DNA of 64,000 nucleotides from Lingula anatina (taxonomy: Eukaryota; Brachiopoda; Lingulata; Lingulida; Lingulidae), in the NCBI RefSeq assembly GCF_001039355.2, contig NW_019775635.1:1638360-1702359 (forward strand), written 5' to 3'. Both the position numbers and the translations under genes were made by a program. The first letter of the stretch is position 1; every line of letters starts with the position of its first letter. This document shows, piece after piece, positions 40,001-51,642 of the stretch. The notes under the pieces are model-generated. The model was not told the origin of the DNA and searched no databases. It was given only the letters and a program-made list of their open reading frames with translations.

Positions 40001-41516
40001 AACATATCCAGAATACATAGTCAAACAGACATTGAGAATTCTGAATAAGATTAAAACCCATGAAGTCAAATACACTGCAGTCTACTTCAATTTTCACTCA
40101 GCATATGAAAGAGTTCACGTGCTGATCATCTAATAGTGTAATATCACATAAATTAAGATTCATCTTTTTATCTTTAAGTTACGATAACTCAGCGTACTTA
40201 CTGGAAATAGTTTGCACGTAAAATCTGGAAACCTACTGTTGCCACAATCACATCTAAAATTCCTACAAACATATAAAATACAAAAATAGTGATTAAATTT
40301 ATAAAATTCCATCTTATTCAAAAAAATTATTTGATCAAACCAAGAACAATATGCAATATTATTATCTAAGACATAAGACATCAATGAAACTGCCACTTAA
40401 TCAAGCTTAAAATAGCACAAGGAGAATAATCTAAATAAATACAGACAAATGTATATCATAAAAGAATTATGTTTTTCAACCAAAACAGTATAGAATAAAG
40501 AGCACATGTGTATCATGTGTATACCTTTTAGTGTACAACTCCCACAAGCTATGTCCCTCATGGCACTCGTAGCTACAGGCTAGACATATCCCTGCAGGCT
40601 GGCTGCCCTCAGGTACTGCAGGAGTACAGGTGGCACAGGCATACACTGCCTGCCGCGGAACATAGCCCTAGAGGAACACACACAGGTATATTTTCTGAGA
40701 ATTCAATAGTACTTATGGTCAAACAGGTTTGACCTCAATAGCTCATATCATCAACATCATTGCACTATAAGCTGCCAATGTTTCAAAATTGATTATCAGT
40801 GCTTCAGACACTTGACTATAATTGCTTGGCTTGGCTGACTTCAAAAGTTAGTCAGATAAAACTGAAAAAAATGCAGTGTGTGGACTGTTGAATAAGTGTA
40901 TTATATGTGGGATAACATATAACAACAGTGCAAACACACAAGTATTTGTAACTATTCAAACCCCTCTTCTCCCGGGGGCGTCTCGATAGTCCGAGGGTTC
41001 ATTTGTCCGAAAAGTGGTAACACTTTCATCGATTTTTTAATCAAGGGTTCATTGGTCCGAAGGTTCTATAGTGAATATTTGGACCCATGAAGCTTCGGAC
41101 TGTTGCTACGGCTCCCTTCTCCCTACACACACACTTTCAGTTTCATCCCTACTCAATATTTCTGAATTGTCACTTTAACAATACAAAACGTAGACAAATA
41201 TTGTTTACAACCTTCTTCGCGTAGCACACAACAGTTTGTACATTATTCAAACAAATGACATGGAGTCATTAGCAGGGTGAGAGGAGACGCTGTGCTCATG
41301 TTTTCCAGCAAAATTCCGATTCCGATCACATTGGCAAGAGCAACCGGCGAGTGTGTTTGCAATGCTCACCGATTCATATGTGCAGTTTTTATCATCGCTA
41401 TCTCCCAGCACTGCATTTGCATCTGCTTCTAGTTGCTCTTCCTCTTCTAAAACGTCAACCATTGACACCCCCGTGTCTTCTTCATTTGGCGGGCAATTCC
41501 CATTTCCATCTGCCAT
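37062..41516 (-). CDS. UBR7: UBR7 orthologue: UBR-box and PHD-finger protein (putative E3 ubiquitin ligase)
   Basis: UBR7 is an N-recognin-like, chromatin-associated protein; its PHD region has been reported to ubiquitinate histone H2B. Exons in transcript order: 41370-41516, 40525-40667, 40202-40262, 39901-39996, 39342-39395, 39036-39141, 38471-38856, 37731-37896, 37470-37531, 37062-37157. Phases close to 438 residues (human about 425). The start gives VDVLEEEEQLEADANAVLG, as in the family. Residues about 50-115 are the UBR box (ACATCTP, GICLACSYECHEGHS, NFRCDCGNSRF, TCKLFP). Residues about 130-190 are the PHD finger (VYCTCSRPY, MIQCVICEDWYHGRHLG, MICDGCMKKCDFLWPYA). A Ser/Thr/Glu-rich linker in exon 7 follows, and the end is conserved (DMKEELTDYLKKFAD, REEDIREFF, a KKKRQRV tract). 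AAAGATGGCAGA at the start resembles a YY1 site. Confidence 0.94.
40975..41116. mobile_element. short inverted-repeat element with GGTTCATT-GTCCGAA units, in UBR7 intron 1
   Basis: Left end GGGGGCGTCTCGATAGTCCG and right end (reverse complement) GGGAGCCGTAGCAACAGTCC are imperfect inverted repeats. The interior carries two direct copies of GGGTTCATTTGTCCGAA-type units. It resembles a dispersed non-autonomous element; class not assigned. Confidence 0.5.
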
Positions 41517-41897
41517 CTTTCGGAGCAGGGGTTATTTAGAAATGAAAGAATGGGAAAAATGCCTTTACTGTGTCATTGTGTAAGCGACAGCAAACTAGCT
41601 TCAAGTAACGACCAATAAATGACAAAATATATGGAAAATTGCATTTTTGCTTCGAAAGATTTGTTCGTCTTTTGTTCAATGAACCCGTGCCAATATTGTC
41701 AATGGGTCTTTCTCAGTGTGTACATTAGCTACAATCATTTCCGGATGTTGCCATATTTTGCGCAGGCGCAGGTCATGGTGGTGGATATTTTGTACACAAA
41801 ATCTGACAACGAGAGATGCGATGCAAAAGGAAGAGCCTTGATATTAATGTTCTTGGTAGCTTATTAGACAGCTGTTTATAGAAACATATTTTTGAAG
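41517..41897. promoter_or_regulatory. bidirectional promoter region of UBR7 and FAM13
   Basis: UBR7 begins at 41516 (minus) and a probable FAM13 leader exon ends at 41897 (plus), so the two share under 400 bases. The region holds an ETS-like core (ATTTCCGGA, 41737-41745), an NRF1-like TGCGCAGGCGCA (41759-41770), and a GCCAT box (41750-41754). No TATA box stands out. These are typical of housekeeping divergent promoters; binding is inferred from motif only. Confidence 0.55.
41800..41897 (+). other. probable FAM13 5' untranslated exon 1
   Basis: Ends at a good donor (GAAG then GTAAGG at 41898) downstream of the divergent promoter motifs. The left edge (transcription start) cannot be placed from sequence. 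It links to a second candidate leader exon at 42502-42629. Confidence 0.35.
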
Positions 41898-42501
41898 GTA
41901 AGGTGGTTTTGACAACAAATACTTTCCTTTAAATACTGAAATTTGGCATATGAAATGTTAAATAAAATATACAATTTCAATTTTCAACCTCTGACTTGGT
42001 GTTCAAATTAAACTTGAAGTGTCTTTGCCTTGACTAGCAGTTACATGTGTTCTAAAAAAAGAAAAAAAAAGCCCTTTACGTTTCCTCATTATTTGATTTT
42101 AAACGTCTGTTGAACATTTTGATATATTTCGGTGTGCTAAACCAATGAAAAAATAATGAATTATGTAGATAAGCACAATGTAGATGATTTTGACAACACA
42201 GTGAAAACATCCGCACATGTAATTTTAACTCCTTTCAATTTCCCATTGCTTCTCATGTTGCCAGGTCTTAGATAAGCTAAGGGATTACCACGTAATGCTA
42301 AAGCTTGGTTCTGCTGATATGTCAGAGTTTATGGATGTTTCATCATTCATGCCTAAAGTAACTGACTGCCTACTTTGATTATGAATTTATGACTTGCACT
42401 TAAACTATTACTTTAACTAAAATATTGAAAAGTCACTGTTGCAAGAGCATCCTTTTCAAATTAAATAGAAAAAAAAACTTAGTATTTTTTATTTGTTTCA
42501 G

Positions 42502-42629
42502 AATTAAGTACTGTTAAGAGAAAAGAACATCCACCATAGCGCAGGATATCCTAAAAAATAAACAGCTGACGAATGCAGCATTTAGGAGAGTGTCTGATAC
42601 CTTGCAGGTCTTTAAAGCAGCCCTGAATG
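42502..42629 (+). other. probable FAM13 5' untranslated exon 2
   Basis: Bounded by a polypyrimidine tract and TTTCAG at 42501 and by a GTAAGG donor at 42630. It has stops in the frames I checked, as expected for a leader exon. Inferred; may be skipped or absent. Confidence 0.35.
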
Positions 42630-43787
42630 GTAAGGAGCTTACTAGTAGTCATTATTTTGTAGTACCCAAATGTAAAGCAGTCATGAAGTTTATTAGTAAG
42701 TAATTTTGCTTTGGCATTCTCATTTACACAGTGTTGAGAGATTGATACAGGAATGCAAGTGGCTGAATATTAATTAACACAGACTCTCGTGCAGTGCTAT
42801 TAGTCACCAATTTAGCTAAATGCTAAATGATTGTGCAATGTATTCAGTCTCATATTCAGTTTTCTCTATGTTACTTAAAGTCTAGACCAATTTTTTTTTG
42901 TGCCAGAGTTTGCAGTTTTTATGCACAGATTCAAAATGTGTCTGGTTTAGTCTTGTGGGCCTGGGGGTCATGAGTTGGCATATTGTAATTTCATACTGCT
43001 AAAGATTTGCTGAAAAATTGATTTAAGTAAAAAAAAAAAACTACGATTTCTGTATCATAGAAAGGGTGATATCATGGTTTCTTCTCCTTATCCAAGCAAG
43101 CTAAACATCTTTTTAATCAGCAGCTGAATAACCTTTAATCACCTGCCCCCCCCCCCAAAAAAAAATAAATAAATAAAAATAAGTAAATAAATAAACCCTT
43201 GCTCACAGAATATATTAAAAGATGCTAGTTATGTGAACATTTTGTTGTTGTTGTGTGGCCAGTGCTATTTCTAGTGTTGGCTTCTTTCCTGGAAGTTAAC
43301 CTGAAAGGGTAAATTTTTTCCTCATCCATGTCTAATCTGATTTGGACCCCCGGAAAGATAAAATGCTGCAGTAAGCCAGCAGTGCAAGAACCCTGACCTT
43401 CAAGTATTCCCATGGTCCATGCTATTATCATCAGTCAGGATTACCTGTTCTTTGAACATGAACATTGCTAACTAGTATGGATTATTGATCATGTCCCAAT
43501 GGGAATATTGGATCAAGCACGTGTTATGTAGCAGTTTGTATTCATTAGTAGCTCTTAAAGTAACTATTGATCATGCAGATAAATCCATGTGACTTATATA
43601 AAATATGGATTTCCCTTCCTATATTTTGTCTTACCTGCAAAAATGGGGGGAGGGGCATTTGTTTCACCTGTAATTCAATGATTACCATATGATAATTTAA
43701 TATTTATTGTTCAAAAAACATATCATATTAAATGTGCAATTATTCGTTTTCCCTTGTTTGCAGTTATTTGTGTAAATGTTTGCACTT

Positions 43788-43875
43788 GAACTTAGTCATT
43801 CTTGGAATCTCCATGTTTCAGCGTGCTGTAAGAACTTAGTCATTCTTGGGGTCTCCATGTTTCAGCATGTTGTAA
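43788..43875. repeat. 44-bp tandem duplication
   Basis: Two adjacent units, each starting GAACTTAGTCATTCTTGG and containing TCTCCATGTTTCAGC, differ at four or five bases. It lies in the long FAM13 first intron region. Confidence 0.85.
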
Positions 43876-44248
43876 TGATATTAATAATACATCTTATCAT
43901 CAAACAAATGAAATCAGATATTTTCCTGATAAACCTTTCATTAGAGAAAATACCACATTTTTATAGCTGTGTAAAACCAATGGCTTGACTCCAGTTGCAT
44001 GTAATATTTATAGGTTTTATGGCCAAGATCATGTCTCCAACCTTTTGATGCTTTTTTTAAGCACCATTGAAGTCATATAGGAAGTATTTAGCACTTACTG
44101 AGTGATATCTGCACACACACAGTATGGCAGTTAAATGAGAGATCATTTTAGGTATGTTGTAATTCAATAATTTTTTTTCACTCTTTCAGATAAATGAACT
44201 TTCACATCATTCTGGATGGGATATGTGTATTAGGAGTTGTTGCCCATT

Positions 44249-46381
44249 ATGCCACATAGTTTTGTATGTGGAAGTTCATCCAAAGTTGCTGACAGTGTAA
44301 TTGCCAAGCAGCTGTTGCAGGAACAGGTGGGTGATTCACAGTAGAACACAGGACATACAAGAGGGTGACTTCCAAGCCGTGGTTCTTATCGGGTTAGGTC
44401 GGCCCATCTCAGCATGTTGTGTGGTTATGATAAGACTTAGGCCCCATTCAGAATAAGGGACTAGCTAGTTCGAGGGTCAAATATGGCTGACCCATTTGAA
44501 TACTTCCCCACAGGATATCTGTATAGTGTCTATTAGTGGATTAGATGGCAAGCTTTGTAGTGTGCTTTCATGTTTGACCTCCGGACTAGTTGCTCCCCTA
44601 TTCTGAATGGGACCTTAGAAGAGGTTGACCCTCCTCCCCCCCCCCCCAAGTCGTGTTTCTTACCAGGTTGTGTTGGCCCATCTGAGCATGTTGTGTGTTT
44701 ATGATCAGATCACCATAGGTATAGACATTCTATTACTACATGACTTCTGTTAGTTATAGTGAGGAGGGTGGGATAACAGAGGGACAAGAAAAACATTATG
44801 TTTACTTATTCTTACAGCCCACTGAGTTGGCTCAGACCCAGCTAATGGAAACACGACTTTAAGCTGTGTTCACAACCTGTCTAAAATGGGACAGGAAATA
44901 GTGTCAATGTTAGATCTGCTGTGAACACGAGCATATAGTGAGTTTCCTGCCCTCTACATGGGGAAAATGGGATAAGGGATAAACTGTAGGTTCTCTTGAT
45001 TTTAAAGCGAAAGGTATTGATATGGACTTGGCACAAAGTGGCGTAATGTAAAGATTTCTAACTGATGTGGACAATAATTGTTATCATTGCTCTATGGGAG
45101 GGGGGGGGGGGAATGAAGCTATTTTTCTACATAATTTAACCCATGTTCTATACACACCCCATCTTTGCTCTGCTCTCCCTGTGTTAATCTAGTTCATATC
45201 CAGGATATCAATGATCTAAATATAGACCTTTAAGCTGTTCTTAATACTGTTTTCAAAACAAAGCATTAAGATAGTGTTCTGATATATGGTATTTGTTGTC
45301 TGAAGTCTTTTATATAGTAGCATGCGTGGGTGCGTGCGTGTGTGTGTGTGCGTGTGTTGTTATGAAGATAAACCCCAGTGTTACACCAGGTGCTCTGCCT
45401 TCTATTACCTGACATATGAAAACAACATGTCACTTTTTTTTTTTTGCACTGATCAACAATTTATGTCTATTTTGCTAAATTATTTATATTATTTTAGATT
45501 GTCATGCAATTTTCCCTTTGATTCATTACAACATGCAGATAGAGTAAAAGTGATTCATTTAAAAATTGATAATGTTATTGGCCTTATCATTTAGACTTAG
45601 TGTTGTAAACTGCTGAACTTTGAGTGATTACGTTCTGACAAAAAATGTCTCGAGTCTTGCTGTTAACATAAAAATTATCTTCAGTATAGCTTTTTTAATC
45701 TTTCTCCCTTTAGTAAATAACAGAAAGGTAAGTGAGTATGATACTAATGTGTGCTGATCCTAACTTTACCTTTATCACAAATACCTCTAATCCTCACATC
45801 TGCAATATTTATTATTTCAGTTTATACTAATAGCAACTGTTTGGCAGAGCCTCTCAAGCAGTGATTTGCTCCACGCATTCTTTTTAAAAATCTCTTAAAT
45901 GATTTAGTTGGATTTGAAGCTGAAACCTACAGACTTTTTTTTGATAAATTGTTATGTAGCTAAGTTAACAAGTCAAACTGTAAATTTATATGTAAGTATT
46001 GAAATGGAAAAAATAATTCATAACAGGAAAACCCAGTGGGGCACTTAATGAGATAGGAGATGTACGTACTATTAATTCAACATATGTTTCCTACCTTAAC
46101 CTTAAGGTATTAATATTTGATAAAATATGTTGACATAGTTCATTAGTTGGTGTTGTACAGAGAGATTGTTTCCATGGCAACTGTTGCTATGCACAGGTGA
46201 AGGGAAATCAGTGGAAAGTGATAGAGGGCAAATTTTGTCTTGTATGATTCAGCGTTGTGCATTTAGCCACAAGTCTTAGGAGATATACATGCATATAGAA
46301 ATCTTGATGCAGACATCTCAAATCCAGATATATCTATATTATATATATATATATAATATCTATATTATACATCTCAAATCC

Positions 46382-46456
<75 letters not shown>

Positions 46457-46881
46457 TAATTCCAGTCAAAGAATCTATAATATTTGGGTTTGAAATGTGA
46501 TAACTTGATAACTGCACTTAGAGCTATAGCTTAATGTGGAGCTTTGATAGCTGTAGAAAATAATAAGGTATGAAATGTAAAATCATGTGAATGTTCCAAT
46601 TGTGGAGTTGATACTGTTTTAGCAGCTGTGTGATTATATATATGCAAAGAAAAAAGTGGGGTATGAAAGGAAGATATGAAAGGAAGATATATATCTATAA
46701 TATCGTTATCAGTGTAGTGAATACCTTGTTTAAATAATAGAATATTTGAAATTTTCATATAAAAATAGCTTATGAATTAATCACAATATATATATATAAT
46801 ATCGTTATCAGTGTAGTGAATACCTTGTTTAAATAATAGAATATTTGAAATTTTCATATAAAAATAGCTTATGAATTAATC

Positions 46882-46928
<47 letters not shown>

Positions 46929-48784
46929 AAAATTGTAAGAGCTTCTGTCAGTTGGTATCTTTGAGACCATTCCCACATATATTTAGATCGATCTATCCCC
47001 CTGGGAAGTCTCTCTAGATTGATGTCAGATTAACCAGCTTGAATGTCTGTCCCGCCTACTAAAAGCTGTAAGGGGGTAATTAACTTTTGTGCACGCTCGG
47101 CTCCAGGAAGCTGACAGCAGTTTAGCGTGAACCCCCAGGGAGTTAGGTCGATCCAGATGGATCGATCTAAATCTGTGGGAACCCAGTCTTTGATGTATCG
47201 TGTTTTCCAGTGATTCTTGTCACTCATGACATCACATTTTAACCAACAAAGTGTGTGACGTCTTAACCAGGACCTTGTATGACTGTGAACATCTTGTTCA
47301 TCACAGGCGGCAGATGGATCATCTGATTATTAATTGAAAAAAAAAGGATAGAAAGTCTTTGTGAAAACACTAAAATGACACGCAACAGCTGCAAGAGAGG
47401 AAAAAGTTAAAAGTTTCTTCCTGATTAATTTAATTAAAAAATTGCAGAAAGACATAATTGAGCTAGGAATTGAAGTTCTTTATGGGAGTTAATGAGAATC
47501 TGGAAAATCTACCTTGAACAGAAATGGAATTACCAGAGAGAAGAATTTTCAAGTGTGTACCAGTAGTGTATACTTTATAGCACTAGTATAATCTGCAGTA
47601 GCAGTTATTCTTCTGTATAACACTTATCATGCCTCAGTGGTTTGGAATGACTACTAGTAGACAGGTGAGATAAAAAAAAACTTTTTTATTGTGACACGGA
47701 ATGCGATTTTCAGTGCAGCAACTGGTCACTTTTAAACCTCACATTTAAGTTTGGTGTTTGTCTTCTAGAAGGGAGTGCCAGTATAATTTGTTTATATTTG
47801 TATGTGTCTTTAAAGCTAATATATATAAGCAAATATGTGTAAGTTAACAAACTTTGGAGAAGAAGAACACATGTAGTGATGGTGATCTATTTGAGCTGGA
47901 CCAGCAGCTGTTCCTATTCCAAAGATACAGGGCACTCCACTGAGTCCAGAGACCCCAGCAATGCCTGTGATTTAATTATACATATGGTGGTATGGATTAC
48001 CTATGTCCATCTGCTTTATAACCAGAGACCCAGCAATGCCTCTGATTTTAATTAATAATGGACAACATGTAATATTAATTGCCTGTGTCCATCTACTTTA
48101 TAACCAGCACTGCCAGATTTTAGCCACTTTGTTCCCAAACATCATCCTGTAAAAGTGAGCTCTGATAATGACTGTGTAGATATAGGTGGCTTTCAGATTC
48201 ACACATCTTACTAGCTAGGCAATCCAACTCTGCGGGAGATCCTCACCAAAGTGCAATCAATTGAGTCAGCTGAATTGTCTGACATGCCTCCTTAAGCAGC
48301 TAGGAGGTAATTAACTATGGTGTCACTGTGCTGATTAAGCTGATTCCACTGATTGTACTTGAGCCAGTATCTCCCACAGAGTTGGACTGACCTAGCTAGT
48401 ACAATATGTGAATCTGAATGCACCCTTAGATACACAGTTATATTCATGGTTCTTTATCATGGAGTACTATGATATAGGGAGTGAGATTAATACCCTGAGT
48501 ATAACTTGCTACTAGAAACTGGCAGGCTGATAATGGAAGGAGTATACTGGGCAAGGGAAATGCATTGTCAGTGCTATGAAACTAAGGGTGAAAGGTGGCT
48601 GGTTGATAGGTTGCACTGATTGCATAGATTTTGCTAGTAAAAGTTTGAAATTTTTTAAAGCCCACAATTTGATCTTGTGAATTTTTACATTGATTTTGGA
48701 AATAATAGGTATTTTACTACAGAAATATTGGTAATATTGGTATTTTTATATGTATTGTTATGTTAGATCATATACTTTGTATAC

Positions 48785-48826
<42 letters not shown>

Positions 48827-50265
48827 ATTATTATTATTATTATAAATAGTAAAATGTTAATCAGTTAAGAAGTGTGTAGAATGTTGGTAATATGAGTATG
48901 TTCCCAGTGCTATGGTACAGATTCACTGAACATAACTTACTAGTATGCAATCGCATATCAAATGGAATGCAAATCTGGTTGGTGTTTTCTGTGATTTTTT
49001 TTTTCTTTTTTTGTGAGACACAACTATCCTTTTCTGTGGGTTCTTTGGTTGACTTAATTGCACTAGAGAGGAATTTGATTTTGTTTTCATACCATTTCAT
49101 AGTTATGTGCACTACATTAATACAAGGTCCCACTAGAAGATTTAGTGGTGTACAACATTACATCATGATAGGCTTGGCCCTTAGTTCTAATTATGGATAT
49201 TTGCCTTAGTTCTACATCTAATATGGATATCTGGCTTAGTTCTACACCAAATTATGGATATAAGGCTTAGTTTAACACTTAATTATGGATATTCGGCTTC
49301 GCTCTTCACCTAATTATGAAAATTCAGCCTAGTTCTACACCTAAACATTGAAATTTGGCTTCACTATAACTCATCCACACCTAGATCTCTTAAATTGCAG
49401 CTGCATCTGCTTTATTTCTTACATTTGATGCTTGTCCTAACTTCTCACTCTTAATTGAGCTGATAGAGATGAGTAACTCACTTAAAAACTTAATTCCTTT
49501 TTTGCCATAATTGATTCAATTTACTTATGGCCACAGAAGTTTTATTTCTTCTTTACATATTTGGTTCCAGCATTTAACTATCTCTTTCTGTATGCTTTTT
49601 ATCATTATGAAAACTTTTTGAAAGTAACATTTTCATTTTATTTTAAAATCAGACTTCTGTGGTATGATACATTATTGAAATCCCAATAATACTTTATCAT
49701 TGAAATGTTTAAAAACTACATTTGAAAATAATTTCAAATAAAAAAAAATTCATTCCGTTTTTAGAGCCTCAGGATAACGTCTAGTCAACAAAGTCGTATG
49801 GACAAAATGAAGAAGTTGTTGAGCTCTCCATTAAGTAAAAGAAAAACAACCAATGGCTCTCCCAACAAGACATTTGGACTTCCTTTGGAAGATCTAATCA
49901 CCAAAGACCAGGAAATTCCCTTTGTTGTGCGCAAAATATGTGAATTTATCCGTATGCATGGTAAGTCCACAGTATTTATTAATTACATTGATCCCTATGC
50001 TTGTTGGACAAACTGTTACATGAAGTAGATGCTGCTAAAGTTTAAAAGCTAATTGTGCTGCAGTGTGAACAGATGTTATTTGTGATATTTACAAGATCGG
50101 CAGAGTTTGCATGTTATACAGAGAAGAAATGTTACATGTATTGTATGTCAGTGATTTTTTTTTTTCATGTAATATACATACTATTTGCACGTTATCATTA
50201 CTGCATACACATAGACAAACTGTGTGCCAACAATACAAAATATATATGGGTGATTTGGTTTTCAC

Positions 50266-50308
<43 letters not shown>

Positions 50309-51598
50309 ACACTTGACAAACATATAACATATAAAATGAATCAGTTCTCTAAATGTAGCCCAGTGCTCTTATATTAAACAACCACAAGTCAAATTCTGAT
50401 ATATACAATAATTAAGATTGGGATTTGTTTTGTGACATCAATAAAACCAAACATCCAATGTGATAATTCTCTTCTGTCTCCCACCAGGTATTGGTCACGA
50501 GGGTATTTTTCGTGTCAACGGCAACGCCAGAGTGGTGGAAAAGTTGAAGGCGTCTTTTGACAAGACAGGGGACGCGGATCTCCTCGAGGCGGGAGATGTC
50601 ATGGCGGTGGCGGGGCTGCTAAAGTTGTTCCTTCGGGAACTTCCTGATGCTGTCATCCCAGAGAGCGAAACACAGAAATATGTGGAGATACATGAAGGTA
50701 TTGTACAGTACTAATTTCAGTGAAGTATTTTGTAAGTGTTATGGTGTTTCCTAGAACTCCGTGTGTCACAAATGGTTCATATTGCCATAAATCAAACAAT
50801 TGAGTGATTAAATGCCCATTGTTTTTGTTAATAACTTTCTACAGCATTAGATTGATTATTTTTCAGTAAGTTTTAAAGGTGATCATTGATCAGTGATAAA
50901 TAATGTTGTAGGGATGATACTACAGATACCAACATTTTTATCAAATTTTTTTATGTATATGCAAATCATTCTTGCACTAACAGAACTCTTCTCTCTTCCT
51001 CAGAATATGGTGACAAAGATGAACTGTGCACACAGAAGTTAAAGCAGCAGATCAAGAGTTTACCCAAGATCAACTACGCCCAGCTGAAGTACCTGTGTCG
51101 ATTCCTGGTCCACGTGGCTCAGAGAGAGAACAGCAATAAAATGAGTGCCATGGCCCTGGGGATTGTGTTTGGCCCTAATTTATTCAGGTAGGTACAGTAA
51201 GGGTCTGGTTCCACATCTATTACAGGATACAGAAATGCTGGTGGTTATACCAGTATATTGGAAACAAGAGGAGGCATATCATTCAGTGTAGCTGATTGCA
51301 CTCAGCGAGAGTCCCCACAGACTTGGTTTTGTTCCAGGTAGACCGATGTTGTCAATGGAAATGGGGTCATAGAAGTGGCCTAGTTCAGAAATCAGTTTAA
51401 CAGCATCAGGTGGTTTAGCTAGAAGAGCAGATAGATAAAGATGGGATCACAATGTTTGAAACCATTGAATATCTATAGATGATCTGATTCTTGGGTTATG
51501 GTATTGGTTCTGTATGGGACTGGTCCACACCTACACCAGACAAATACATCAGTCTACTTCTGGCTTAAATGTTATATTGCTTCAAGAAAATGGAACAT

Positions 51599-51642
<44 letters not shown>

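Noticed and set aside
49798-49960. ATG at 49798 as the FAM13 start
   Set aside because: The exon is open upstream to its acceptor and joins in frame to the exon at 44190-44326, which has a stop then an ATG.
50055-50377. Open frames on both strands across the poly-T tract
   Set aside because: Produced by the homopolymer (poly-Phe / poly-Lys); no splice or codon support.
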